Under the pieces are notes generated by a model. It did no database searches and was not told the DNA's origin. It saw only the letters and a list, made by a program, of their open reading frames with translations. Shown piece by piece: positions 17,307 through 25,286 of a DNA stretch of 64,000 bases (position 1 is the stretch's first letter; the number at the start of each line of letters is the position of its first letter). The DNA comes from Oscillospiraceae bacterium (GTDB lineage Bacteria; Bacillota; Clostridia; Oscillospirales; Acutalibacteraceae). The stretch spans positions 1 through 64,000 of the forward strand of contig SVOH01000008.1 in assembly GCA_015066515.1 (NCBI GenBank). Direction: 5' to 3'. Both the position numbers and the translations under genes were made by a program.

Positions 17307-18617
17307 TTAGTTTGTGGTATCGGCTGTAAGCTTAATGTCGGCGGTATAGTATTTGCTGGCTCGATATATTGTTACTTCTACAGTTTGACCGCTTTCGCAA
17401 TCATAAAGCACGTCGTTTAAAATTGTGTATTCGCTGATTTTTACACCGTTGAATTCGGTAATAATATCGCCTCGCTCAATACCTGCATTATATGCAGGAC
17501 TACCCTCGGCCACGCTGGACACTACTGCACCTGCGGGATAACCGTAAAAGGCAAGAACCTGACTTGTGTAGGTGCTGCTGATGCTTACACCAAAATATGC
17601 CTGAGAGTCGTCTTTTTTAGAAATTATTTTATCGCATTTTTCCTTTACGGTATTTACCGGTATTGCAAAGCCCATACCCTCAAATTCTACAGAAGCAATT
17701 TTAGAACTGTTTATACCAATTAGTTTGCCTTCGGCATTAAGCAGTGCGCCGCCAGAGTTACCCGGATTTATTGCCGCATCGGTTTGAATAAGCTTAAGCA
17801 CAGAGTTTGTCGATACTGTTCGGTTGAGTCCACTGATTATACCGTAGGTAACACTACCCATAAATTCAAGACTGCCGGGAGAACCTATGGTTACAACATA
17901 CTGCCCAACCTTTAACTCGTCGCTGTTGCCCATCTCGATAGGGGTGAGACCGGTCGCGTCAATTTTAACTACAGCGAGGTCACAAGAAATATTATATCCT
18001 ATAACTGTTGCGGGGTATGATTTTGCGCTGTCGCTACCAATAAAAACATCAATTTTTGAATTTCTTGATTGTACAGCGTCACTGATAACGTGATAGTTTG
18101 TTATAATATAACCGTCGCTGGTATATACCACACCCGAACCGTTACCTGTTTGTTCCTGATTACCGCCAAAAAAGCTCATAACCGATGTCGTTGTGCGAAT
18201 ACCCACAACACTGTCAGTGCATTTAACGGCAACAGCCTCGGCGATGGACGAGGCGTCTTGGTCAACATTTATGCTTACGTTATTACTCGGTTTTTCTACG
18301 GTTTCATCGTAATCATCGGTTGTAGAATGTGGTTTTGCAAGCGGAATCGACCCAACAATAGCATAACTGACAGCGCCTATTATTGCCGCTAATATGCAGG
18401 CAACAATTACAACCGCTGTGCTATGGCCGCGTTTTTCTTTTTTGGGTTTTGGCGGCTGGGTATTATATTCGCTATATGATGTTGTATAGGTTGGAGGTGC
18501 TTGATATTCGGCTTTTGGTGCAGGCTCATCCTGAATAATGTCCTCAGACCTTTTGCTATAATAACTGCTGTCGTTATTTTCGTTAGGTTGCATATTGTTG
18601 TTTTGAAATTCGTTCAT
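17307..18617 (-). CDS. htrA: HtrA/DegP-like membrane-anchored serine protease
   Basis: 436 residues: a Pro/Asn/Tyr-rich cytoplasmic head (1-65), one membrane helix (about 68-90), a trypsin-like domain with catalytic H176 (TNYHV), D213 (CDLAVVK) and S288 (GNSGG), and a C-terminal PDZ domain (about 340-430) beginning after AYFGVSI. Acts outside the membrane on misfolded or regulatory substrates. A perfect 7-base inverted repeat upstream (18649-18666) is a candidate operator. Single gene with its own terminator. Confidence 0.94.
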   Translation of the reverse strand: MNEFQNNNMQPNENNDSSYYSKRSEDIIQDEPAPKAEYQAPPTYTTSYSEYNTQPPKPKKEKRGHSTAVVIVACILAAIIGAVSYAIVGSIPLAKPHSTTDDYDETVEKPSNNVSINVDQDASSIAEAVAVKCTDSVVGIRTTTSVMSFFGGNQEQTGNGSGVVYTSDGYIITNYHVISDAVQSRNSKIDVFIGSDSAKSYPATVIGYNISCDLAVVKIDATGLTPIEMGNSDELKVGQYVVTIGSPGSLEFMGSVTYGIISGLNRTVSTNSVLKLIQTDAAINPGNSGGALLNAEGKLIGINSSKIASVEFEGMGFAIPVNTVKEKCDKIISKKDDSQAYFGVSISSTYTSQVLAFYGYPAGAVVSSVAEGSPAYNAGIERGDIITEFNGVKISEYTILNDVLYDCESGQTVEVTIYRASKYYTADIKLTADTTN

Positions 18618-18648
18618 ATAATATTCCTTTCTTTGTGAAAGATTTCGT

Positions 18649-18666
18649 AATTACTCTAAAGTAATT
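18649..18666. promoter_or_regulatory. Candidate operator upstream of htrA
   Basis: AATTACT / AGTAATT arms, 7 bases each and perfect, around CTAA, 31 bases before the htrA start codon. A regulatory role is inferred only from symmetry and place. Confidence 0.4.
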
Positions 18667-18740
18667 TTATTATATTTGTGTTTTTAAAATGTTAATTATT
18701 CGTAAATAATAATACCACAAAAAACAAAAATAAAAAACTC

Positions 18741-18769
18741 TTTACTTTTTAAAAGAGTTGTGATATAAT
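18741..18769 (+). promoter_or_regulatory. rpsO: Promoter of rpsO
   Basis: TTTACT (18741-18746), 17-base spacer, perfect TATAAT (18764-18769). The transcript should begin near 18776, exactly at the first base-paired element of the leader. Confidence 0.75.
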
Positions 18770-18775
18770 GCTATA

Positions 18776-18880
18776 GCTGACTATGGTCAGGTACCTTGTT
18801 CTATGCTTTTGGCGACTGCCACATAAGTGGAGCACTCATTGGCCTCAGGCTTGGAACGGGGCGGACAATATTTTTAAAAA
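18776..18880 (+). promoter_or_regulatory. rpsO: Structured mRNA leader of rpsO (candidate S15 autoregulatory element)
   Basis: A hairpin CTGAC-TATG-GTCAG (18777-18790) begins the RNA. Then CCTTGTTC (18794-18801) can pair with GAACGGGG (18854-18861), enclosing about 50 bases in which CAC-ATAA-GTG forms another hairpin. The structure ends just before the binding site AAAAAGGAG. S15 represses its own mRNA through unrelated leader structures in several bacteria; a similar role here is inference. Confidence 0.5.
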
Positions 18881-18892
18881 GGAGTGAAAAGA

Positions 18893-19156
18893 ATGACTAA
18901 CGAACAAAAGCAGCAGATTATGGCTGAGTACGCTGTTCACGAAGGCGACACAGGTTCTCCTGAGGTTCAGATTGCAGTTCTTACTTTCCGTATCAACGAG
19001 CTCAACGCTCACCTTGATATTCACAAGAAGGACCACCACTCACGCCGCGGTCTTCTTAAGATGGTAGGTCACAGAAGAAACCTTCTTGCATACCTTCAGA
19101 AGAAAGACATCGAAAGATACCGTGCTATCGTTAAGAAGCTCGGCTTGCGTAAGTAA
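18893..19156 (+). CDS. rpsO: Ribosomal protein S15
   Basis: 87-residue 30S protein that binds 16S rRNA early in assembly. The sequence runs from [27 protein letters not shown] through [23 protein letters not shown] to the [12 protein letters not shown] end, typical throughout. The ATG at 18893 is chosen over an in-frame GTG three codons upstream because AAGGAG is well spaced for it. Conserved rpsO-pnp neighbourhood. Confidence 0.97.
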   Translation: MTNEQKQQIMAEYAVHEGDTGSPEVQIAVLTFRINELNAHLDIHKKDHHSRRGLLKMVGHRRNLLAYLQKKDIERYRAIVKKLGLRK

Positions 19157-19167
19157 TTATGTAACAA

Positions 19168-19206
19168 ACAAACCGAGCAATCACAATTTGCTCGGTTTGA
19201 TTTTGT
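19168..19206 (+). terminator. Terminator after rpsO
   Basis: Perfect 12-base stem CAAACCGAGCAA / TTGCTCGGTTTG with a 7-base loop, followed by ATTTTGTT. It may reduce read-through into pnp. Confidence 0.85.
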
Positions 19207-19225
19207 TAAATGGCAATAGTATTTA

Positions 19226-19306
19226 AAGAGATTTTTTGTTGTTTAGCGGTAAAACGAGAACCCAATAAGTTGAGTTTTGGTTTTATTGCTAAACGGAAAA
19301 TCTCTT
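19226..19306 (+). promoter_or_regulatory. Long RNA hairpin between rpsO and pnp
   Basis: An 81-base imperfect inverted repeat: AAGAGATTTT pairs with AAAATCTCTT, GTTTAGC with GCTAAAC, GGTAAAAC with GTTTTATT, and the inner GAGAACCCAA with TTGAGTTTT, about 30 base pairs in total. There is no T-run after it, so it is not an ordinary terminator. In E. coli a hairpin in the pnp leader is cut by RNase III and used for PNPase autoregulation; an analogous role here is inference. Confidence 0.6.
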
Positions 19307-19349
19307 GATAAATAAAAAAGAATTTTAAAACAAAAGGAGATTAGAAAAC

Positions 19350-21548
19350 ATGTTTGAAAACTTTAAGGTTTATGAAACCACCATAGCAGGCAGACCCTTT
19401 AGTCTTGAAACCGGCAAAATGGCTGGCCTTGCAAATGCGGCTTTTATGGCTCGCTACGGTGATACAAGCGTTCTTTGTACGGTAACCGCATCTTCAAAGC
19501 CACGTGAGGGCGTTGACTTTTTCCCTCTTTCAGTAGATTTTGAAGAAAAAATGTATGCAGTAGGTCGTATTCCAGGCTCTTTCCAGCGCCGTGAGGGCAA
19601 AGCAAGTGAAAAGGCTATTCTTTCATCACGTTGCATTGACAGACCTATTCGTCCACTTTTCCCAAAAGATATGAGAAATGACTGCTCGGTTGTTGCAACC
19701 GTTATGTCGGTTGACCCTGATTGCTCACCCGAAATCACAGCAGCAATTGGTGTATCGGCAGCTATTGCAGTATCTGATATTCCTTGGGATGGCCCAATCG
19801 CTTCTACAAGCGTTGGTCTTATTGACGGCGAAATTATTATTAACCCAACTCTCGAGCAGCGCGCAGCTACCGAGCTTAACCTTACCGTATCTTCAACTGC
19901 TGACCTCGTTGCAATGATTGAAGCAGGTGGTAACGAAATTCCTGATGACCTTATGTTTGACTGCATTATGGCAGGTCACGAGGTAAATAAGGAAATCGTT
20001 AAGTTCATCAACGGCATCGTTGCTGAAATCGGTAAAGAGAAATTTACATTTGAATCAAGTGATCCTGATCCGGAAATTATGGCAGAGATTGAGGCTTTCT
20101 GCATTGAAGACGTTAAGAAAGCACTTGATACCGATGATAAAAATGTTCGTGACGCGGCACTTCTTCCTATTTATGACGCCGTTCACGCTAAGTTTGACGA
20201 GCGTTTTGAAGGAAACGAAGCAAAGCTTGACGAGATTATGTATCTTGTTCAAAAGCATGTTGTTCGCGCATGGCTTAAGGATGAAGGCAAGCGTGTAGAC
20301 GGTCGTGGTATTGACGATATTCGTCCGCTTGACGCACAAATTGACCTTCTCCCACGTGTTCACGGTTCGGGTATGTTTACCCGTGGTCAAACACAGGTTC
20401 TTTCAATCGCTACTTTGGCTCCCGTAAGCGAAGCTCAAAAGCTTGACGGTCTTGATGAAGAGGTAAGCAAGCGTTATATTCACCACTACAACTTCCCATC
20501 ATACTCTGTTGGTGAAACCAAGCCTTCTCGTGGACCTGGCCGTCGTGAAATCGGTCACGGTGCTTTGGCTGAACGTGCACTTTTACCTGTTATTCCTTCT
20601 GTTGAAGAATTCCCATACGCTATTCGTGTAGTAAGTGAGGTTCTTTCGTCTAACGGTTCTACTTCACAGGGTTCTATCTGTGGTTCAACACTAGCTCTTA
20701 TGGCAGCAGGTGTTCCGATTAAGGCTCCTGTAGCAGGTATTTCTTGTGGTCTTATCACAGGTGACGAGGGCGTATACGGCGACTTTATGACAATGGTTGA
20801 CATTCAGGGTCTTGAAGACTTCTACGGCGATATGGACTTTAAGGTAGCAGGTACTCATAAGGGTATCACCGCGATACAAATGGACCTTAAGGTACACGGT
20901 CTTACCCCTGAAATCATTAAAGAAGCATTTGCAAAGACAAATAAGGCTCGTAAATATATTCTTGATGACGTAATGCTCAAGTGTATTCCTGAATACCGTA
21001 AAGAGCTGTCTCCTTACGCACCTAAGATGCTTACAACCGTTATCAGCCCAGACAAGATTGGCGACGTTATTGGTAAGCAGGGTAAGGTTATTCAGTCTAT
21101 CCAAGAACAGTGTGAATGTACAATTAACATTGAAGAAGACGGTCACGTATTTGTTGCAGGTCTTGATCTTGAAAAGGCACAGGCTGCAATTGATATAGTA
21201 AATCTTATCGCAAACGACCCCGAAATCGGTGCAGTTTACAGTGGTAAGGTAACCCGCCTTATGACCTTTGGCGCATTTGTAGAAATCGCACCGGGTAAGG
21301 AAGGTCTTGTTCACATTTCTAAGCTTGATGTTAAGAGGGTCGAAAAGGTTGAAGACGTTGTTGCAGTTGGCGATCAGGTAATTGTTAAGGTTACCGAGAT
21401 TGACGATCAGGGCAGAATTAACCTTTCACGTCGCGATGCACTTGTAGAGGTTAACGGCGCAGTTGTTGAAGACGACGGCGAAGACGAAGCACCTCGCAGA
21501 AACGGTGGCAACCGTGACAGACGCGGCTTTAAAAAGCGTGATAAATAA
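19350..21548 (+). CDS. pnp: Polyribonucleotide nucleotidyltransferase (PNPase)
   Basis: 732-residue phosphorolytic 3'-5' exoribonuclease of the RNA-degradation machinery. Two RNase PH domains (about 1-210 and 305-540) flank an all-helical linker. The second carries the conserved FPSYSVGETKPSRGPGRREIGHG and EVLSSNGSTSQGS blocks. A KH domain (SPDKIGDVIGKQGKVI) and an S1 domain (YSGKVTRLMTFGAFVEI) follow, then a basic tail rich in Arg/Asn. AAGGAG precedes the ATG. Probably controlled through the hairpin upstream. Confidence 0.97.
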   Translation: MFENFKVYETTIAGRPFSLETGKMAGLANAAFMARYGDTSVLCTVTASSKPREGVDFFPLSVDFEEKMYAVGRIPGSFQRREGKASEKAILSSRCIDRPIRPLFPKDMRNDCSVVATVMSVDPDCSPEITAAIGVSAAIAVSDIPWDGPIASTSVGLIDGEIIINPTLEQRAATELNLTVSSTADLVAMIEAGGNEIPDDLMFDCIMAGHEVNKEIVKFINGIVAEIGKEKFTFESSDPDPEIMAEIEAFCIEDVKKALDTDDKNVRDAALLPIYDAVHAKFDERFEGNEAKLDEIMYLVQKHVVRAWLKDEGKRVDGRGIDDIRPLDAQIDLLPRVHGSGMFTRGQTQVLSIATLAPVSEAQKLDGLDEEVSKRYIHHYNFPSYSVGETKPSRGPGRREIGHGALAERALLPVIPSVEEFPYAIRVVSEVLSSNGSTSQGSICGSTLALMAAGVPIKAPVAGISCGLITGDEGVYGDFMTMVDIQGLEDFYGDMDFKVAGTHKGITAIQMDLKVHGLTPEIIKEAFAKTNKARKYILDDVMLKCIPEYRKELSPYAPKMLTTVISPDKIGDVIGKQGKVIQSIQEQCECTINIEEDGHVFVAGLDLEKAQAAIDIVNLIANDPEIGAVYSGKVTRLMTFGAFVEIAPGKEGLVHISKLDVKRVEKVEDVVAVGDQVIVKVTEIDDQGRINLSRRDALVEVNGAVVEDDGEDEAPRRNGGNRDRRGFKKRDK

Positions 21549-21557
21549 TTAAACTTA

Positions 21558-21590
21558 AAATCCCCGAGATTTCTCGGGGATTTATTTTTT
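21558..21590 (+). terminator. Terminator after pnp
   Basis: AAATCCCCGAGA / CTCGGGGATTT stem followed by ATTTTTT. Confidence 0.9.
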
Positions 21591-21599
21591 AAAACAAAA

Positions 21600-21663
21600 T
21601 GTAAAGTTTGCTTGACATTTAAGATATATTGTGCTATTATGTGTATGTAAAGTAAACTTTACA
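21600..21663. promoter_or_regulatory. Promoter with two flanking operator palindromes
   Basis: A consensus promoter TTGACA (21612-21617) - 17 - TATTAT (21635-21640) is embedded between TGTAAAGTTTGCTTGACA (21600-21617, imperfect) and the perfect palindrome TGTAAAGTAAACTTTACA (21646-21663). One overlaps the -35 box, the other the start of transcription. The following gene encodes an XRE repressor, so autoregulation is likely. Confidence 0.75.
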
Positions 21664-21680
21664 TTAAAAGAGGTGGGCAA

Positions 21681-21887
21681 ATGAAAAACAAAATAGAGGA
21701 AATAAGAAAACAAAAGGGCATTACACAAGAGGATTTTGCAAAAGTCTTGGGCGTATCAAGACAGACTATCAGCTCGCTTGAAACAGGTAGATATAATCCA
21801 TCAATTTTTTTGGCATACAAAATTGCCAGGTGCTTTAATATGACTATTGAAGAAATTTTTATTTTTGACGAGGAGGATATAAAATGA
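21681..21887 (+). CDS. Small XRE-family HTH regulator
   Basis: 68 residues: IEEIRKQKGITQEDFAKVLGVSRQTISSLETGRYNPS is a textbook XRE domain, followed by the short IFLAYKIARCFNMTIEEIF helix pair and an acidic end. AGAGGTGGGC precedes the ATG. It overlaps the next gene by four bases (ATGA), a coupling often seen for XRE-membrane-protein pairs. The matching palindromes upstream suggest it represses its own operon. Confidence 0.9.
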   Translation: MKNKIEEIRKQKGITQEDFAKVLGVSRQTISSLETGRYNPSIFLAYKIARCFNMTIEEIFIFDEEDIK

Positions 21888-22282
21888 GAAAAGCACGACT
21901 TATATCAAGCATATTAGAAATTGTAATTGGTGTTGTATTATGCGTGTGCCATTTTGCTCATCGTATAGACGAGTTTTGGAGTGGTATGGGCATAGCACTT
22001 ATTATTGTTGGCTCACTTTTTCTTTTGCGCAATATTAAATACCAAACAAATGAAAAATATCGTGAAGAAATTGATACACAAAATACCGACGAACGAAATA
22101 AGTTTATTGCAATGAAGGCTTGGAGCTGGGCAGGATATTTATTTGTGATTATTGCCGCTGTCGGCACAATTGTATTTAGGCTTGTAGGCAAAGAAGAGTT
22201 AATGATGCTTGCAAGCGGCAGTGTTTGCATAGTGATTTTTCTTTACTGGATAAGTTATATGATTTTACGTAAAAAATATTAA
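21884..22282 (+). CDS. Membrane protein of unknown function paired with the XRE regulator
   Basis: 132 residues with four predicted membrane segments in two pairs (about 9-25, 33-49, 80-100, 107-127) and a charged loop (about 51-75, YQTNEKYREEIDTQNTDERN) between the pairs. The arrangement resembles small DUF2178-type proteins that accompany XRE regulators, but I do not recognise it with confidence. It starts inside the stop of the regulator gene (ATGA). Confidence 0.75.
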   Translation: MRKARLISSILEIVIGVVLCVCHFAHRIDEFWSGMGIALIIVGSLFLLRNIKYQTNEKYREEIDTQNTDERNKFIAMKAWSWAGYLFVIIAAVGTIVFRLVGKEELMMLASGSVCIVIFLYWISYMILRKKY

Positions 22283-22286
22283 TCCA

Positions 22287-22314
22287 AAATCCCCGAAATT
22301 TTCGGGGATTTTTT
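22287..22314 (+). terminator. Terminator after the XRE/membrane-protein pair
   Basis: AAATCCCCGAAA / TTTCGGGGATTT followed by TTTTC. Confidence 0.88.
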
Positions 22315-22326
22315 CTTTTCGCTTAC

Positions 22327-22355
22327 TTGACTACAAAAAAACATTGTACTATAAT
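22327..22355 (+). promoter_or_regulatory. Promoter of the PTS IIC-like gene and nth
   Basis: TTGACT (22327-22332), 17 bases, perfect TATAAT (22350-22355). Confidence 0.75.
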
Positions 22356-22400
22356 TATGTTAAATTAAGTAAAAATTCATCGAATAGGAGGATGAAAAAA

Positions 22401-23441
22401 ATGATTAAAAAGTATTTAAACCGTCTTTTTATAGATGGATTGTCGGGAATGGCATCGGGCCTTTTTGCCACACTGATTATCGGTACAATTGTATCGCAAA
22501 TTGGCACTATAATAGGCGGCGCGGCAGGCGGTTACCTTGTTGCCGTTGGCGGCTTTGCAAAGACCATCACGGGCGCGGGTATTGGTATAGGTGTTGCTTG
22601 CAAGTTAAAATCTTCGCCACTTGTTACCGTATCGGCGGGGGTGGCAGGTCTTGTGGGTGCATTTCCAAACATTGCTACCGAAAGCTTCATTATGGGTCGC
22701 CCCGGTGAACCATTGGGCGCTTTTGTGGCGGCATATGTTGCAATAGAACTCGGTGGACTCGTATCGGGAAAAACAAAGGTTGATATTATTGTTACACCGT
22801 TAGTTTCTATCCTTACAGGTAGTGTTGCGGGCTTTGTTATAGGACCACCTGTGTCAAAATTTATGTCTTGGATTGGCTCTATTATAAACTTTGGCGTAGA
22901 GCAGCAACCAATTATTTGCGGTATTATTGTATCGGTAGTTATGGGTATATGCTTGACTTTGCCTATATCATCAGCGGCAATAGGTGTATCGCTTAAGCTT
23001 TCGGGCCTTGCGGCAGGCGCTGCTGTCGTGGGCTGCTGCTGTAATATGATAGGCTTTGCAGTAGCATCCTACCGCGAAAACAAGGTATCGGGTCTTATTT
23101 CACAAGGTATTGGTACATCAATGCTTCAAATGCCAAACATTGTTCGCAAGCCTATAATATGGCTTCCTGCTATAATTGCTAGCGCAGTTTTGGGTCCTGT
23201 ATCTACAGCACTGCTTAAAATGGTAAGCACACCTACGGGTTCGGGTATGGGAACAGCAGGACTTGTGGGTCCGTTTGAAACATATACCGCAATGGCTAGC
23301 GCAGGCTTTGAACCCGTGGTTGCCGTTCTTGAAATAGCGGTTATGCATTTTGTATTACCTGCTGTTATTGCCCTTGGTGTGAGTGAGACTATGCGCAAGC
23401 TAAAGTGGATAAAGCAAGGCGATATGAGGCTTGATACATAA
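22401..23441 (+). CDS. PTS EIIC-like membrane protein (PF13303 type)
   Basis: 346 residues, glycine- and alanine-rich, about nine or ten membrane segments, matching the short EIIC_2 family of PTS-like permeases (GLASGLF-type start DGLSGMASGLFATLIIGT, then GAAGGYLVAVGGFAKTITGAGIG). No EIIA or EIIB domain or gene is adjacent, so sugar phosphorylation by this protein alone cannot be assumed. The ATG at 22401 is chosen because AGGAGG is 9 bases upstream; an ATG nine bases earlier abuts that site. It shares one base with nth (TAATG). Confidence 0.8.
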   Translation: MIKKYLNRLFIDGLSGMASGLFATLIIGTIVSQIGTIIGGAAGGYLVAVGGFAKTITGAGIGIGVACKLKSSPLVTVSAGVAGLVGAFPNIATESFIMGRPGEPLGAFVAAYVAIELGGLVSGKTKVDIIVTPLVSILTGSVAGFVIGPPVSKFMSWIGSIINFGVEQQPIICGIIVSVVMGICLTLPISSAAIGVSLKLSGLAAGAAVVGCCCNMIGFAVASYRENKVSGLISQGIGTSMLQMPNIVRKPIIWLPAIIASAVLGPVSTALLKMVSTPTGSGMGTAGLVGPFETYTAMASAGFEPVVAVLEIAVMHFVLPAVIALGVSETMRKLKWIKQGDMRLDT

Positions 23442-24067
23442 TGACAAAAAAAGAAAGAGTTATAAAGGCGGTAGAAGCACTAGAACTGCTATACCCCGAT
23501 GCTATTTGTTCGCTTAATTACAGCGATGCTTTTCAGCTGCTTATTGCAACACGTCTTTCGGCACAGTGTACTGACGCGCGTGTAAATATGGTAACTCCAG
23601 CATTATTTAAAGCCTATCCCAACGCAAAGGCTATGGCTGTGGCACCCATTGAAAGAGTTGAAGAACTTATAAAAACCTGCGGTCTTTACAAGACAAAAGC
23701 CAAAGATTTGGTTGGTATTGGGCAGATGATAATGAGTGATTTTGACGGCAAAGTGCCCGATACTATTGAGCAACTAACACGACTACCGGGTGTTGGCCGC
23801 AAAACTGCAAATCTTGTTTGTGGGGATGTTTACGGCAAGCCGGCAGTTGTTACCGATACGCATTTTATAAGGCTTTGTAACCGATTGGGTTTTGTTAAAA
23901 CCACAAATCCTTTGCAGGTGGAGAATGCTATGCGCAAGCTATTGCCTCCTGATAAATCAAACGATTTTTGTCATCGTAGTGTTCTTTTTGGCCGTGATAT
24001 ATGTACAGCTAGAAAAACATATTGCGACCGTTGCCCAATGGCAGATTTTTGCCCTTCAAAAAAATAA
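23441..24067 (+). CDS. nth: Endonuclease III
   Basis: DNA glycosylase/AP lyase for oxidised pyrimidines, 208 residues. The helix-hairpin-helix LPGVGRKTANLV contains the catalytic K121; the catalytic D139 is in VTDTHF. The [4Fe-4S] cluster ligands C188, C195, C198 and C204 show the correct C-x6-C-x2-C-x5-C spacing. Translationally coupled to the upstream membrane-protein gene by a one-base overlap, which looks like chance operon sharing. Confidence 0.96.
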   Translation: MTKKERVIKAVEALELLYPDAICSLNYSDAFQLLIATRLSAQCTDARVNMVTPALFKAYPNAKAMAVAPIERVEELIKTCGLYKTKAKDLVGIGQMIMSDFDGKVPDTIEQLTRLPGVGRKTANLVCGDVYGKPAVVTDTHFIRLCNRLGFVKTTNPLQVENAMRKLLPPDKSNDFCHRSVLFGRDICTARKTYCDRCPMADFCPSKK

Positions 24068-24072
24068 GCATT

Positions 24073-24108
24073 AAAAAAATCGGTAAGTAAAACTTATCGA
24101 TTTTTTAA
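24073..24108. terminator. Terminator between convergent nth and glycosyltransferase
   Basis: AAAAAATCGGTAAGT / ACTTATCGATTTTTT with an AAA loop; A's and T's on both flanks make it usable in both directions. It overlaps the last codons of the glycosyltransferase gene. Confidence 0.85.
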
Positions 24109-25158
24109 TGTTGTTTTGATTGCTGTCTTAATTTTATAAACAACATAATCTCTTGTTGTTTGTTTTTTTAATTCTCTAATAAAAGCGCTTATATTATTGT
24201 TTGTTAAACTTTTGTGTAAAGAAAAAGTAATTTTGTTAGGAGACACAAGCTCTTGAAAATAATCGTTTTCTTTACAAAGATAATACATTTCTTCAAATAG
24301 TGCTTGCAACTCTTTTCTTTTATAATGAATTCGGTAATGCAGTGCAGTTTCAAAAGGCAGACGGTTCAACTTGCTGGATATCATAGCATTTTTCCAATCG
24401 AATTCGGGAAATAAGTTTTTAAACAATCGATTTGCTTCTATGTCTAATTTAAATTGATTTTTTCTTGGTTTACTAACTAAAGAATTTGTTCGGTGATAAT
24501 AATTATAGTAATTGCCTTCTAAAAATCCAATAGAACTAATGGCTGCAAAATATTCAATACAAAACTGCCAATCTTCACCGTGTATTCGATTTTCGTTTAT
24601 ACGAATATTGTTTTCTTTTATTATCGATGTTAAAAACAATTTATTACATAAAGAACATAGACAATTGTTGCTTTTAGAAGAAAAGCCGATCAAGCATTTT
24701 ACCACATCTTCTCTTATATCGTCTTTATATAGAGTTTGATTGGCAAATCTTGAATTAATTGCTGTCATACCATCGTTTTTGACAATTTTATAATTGCAAC
24801 AAACACAATCCAATGATTCGGATTTCATACGATTAAGTAATTGGTAGTACATATCAGGCTCAATTGTATCATCGGAGTCAACAAATGCAATCACAGGCAT
24901 TGTAGCAATATCTATACCAATGTTTCTTGCTGCCGAGGCACCACCGTTTGTTTTATGAATCACCTTAACTCTGCTGTCTTTGAGGGCGTATTCGTCAAGT
25001 ATTTGGCCGCTGTTATCTGTAGAGCCGTCATTAACACAAATTATTTCTAATTCTTTGTACCGTTGGTTAACAAGGCTGTCAAGACATTGTGCAATATATT
25101 TTTCACTGTTGTACACGGGAATAATTACAGAAAGTCCATTGTAGTTTTTGTTACACAT
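24094..25158 (-). CDS. Glycosyltransferase family 2
   Basis: 354 residues. The N-terminal GT-A domain begins SVIIPVYNSEKYIAQCLDSL and includes NDGSTDNS, NGGASAARNIGI and the DSDD metal/sugar-nucleotide motif. The C-terminal half is Lys/Asn-rich and variable, as in capsule or teichoic-acid-type transferases. AAAGGAG precedes the ATG. It is a single gene rather than part of a polysaccharide cluster and is divergent from an XRE regulator whose repeated boxes overlap its promoter. Acceptor unknown. Confidence 0.88.
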   Translation of the reverse strand: MCNKNYNGLSVIIPVYNSEKYIAQCLDSLVNQRYKELEIICVNDGSTDNSGQILDEYALKDSRVKVIHKTNGGASAARNIGIDIATMPVIAFVDSDDTIEPDMYYQLLNRMKSESLDCVCCNYKIVKNDGMTAINSRFANQTLYKDDIREDVVKCLIGFSSKSNNCLCSLCNKLFLTSIIKENNIRINENRIHGEDWQFCIEYFAAISSIGFLEGNYYNYYHRTNSLVSKPRKNQFKLDIEANRLFKNLFPEFDWKNAMISSKLNRLPFETALHYRIHYKRKELQALFEEMYYLCKENDYFQELVSPNKITFSLHKSLTNNNISAFIRELKKQTTRDYVVYKIKTAIKTTLKNR

Positions 25159-25186
25159 GTTGCTATCTCCTTTAAAAAGTGTTTAC

Positions 25187-25215
25187 ATTATAACAAATAA
25201 TTCCACAAATATCAA
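25187..25215 (-). promoter_or_regulatory. Promoter of the glycosyltransferase gene
   Basis: On the minus strand TTGATA (25210-25215), 17 bases, perfect TATAAT (25187-25192). One of the TTCCACAAAT boxes fills most of the spacer. Confidence 0.75.
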
Positions 25216-25273
25216 TACTAAATTCCACAAATAATAGACATTGTAAAATGATAATAGTAATGAATTTGTGGAA
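25199..25273. repeat. Three TTCCACAAAT operator-like boxes
   Basis: AATTCCACAAAT occurs at 25199-25210 and 25221-25232 (22 bases apart, about two helical turns); the core TTCCACAAAT recurs inverted at 25264-25273. They span the intergenic region between the glycosyltransferase and the XRE gene. One lies inside the glycosyltransferase promoter and one just before the XRE start. Confidence 0.7.
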
Positions 25274-25286
25274 AGAGGGTAACGAA

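Noticed and set aside
20691-21314. 207-codon minus-strand open frame
   Set aside because: It lies wholly opposite pnp, has no binding site, and its composition (Cys/Asn/Thr-rich) is a shadow of pnp codon use.
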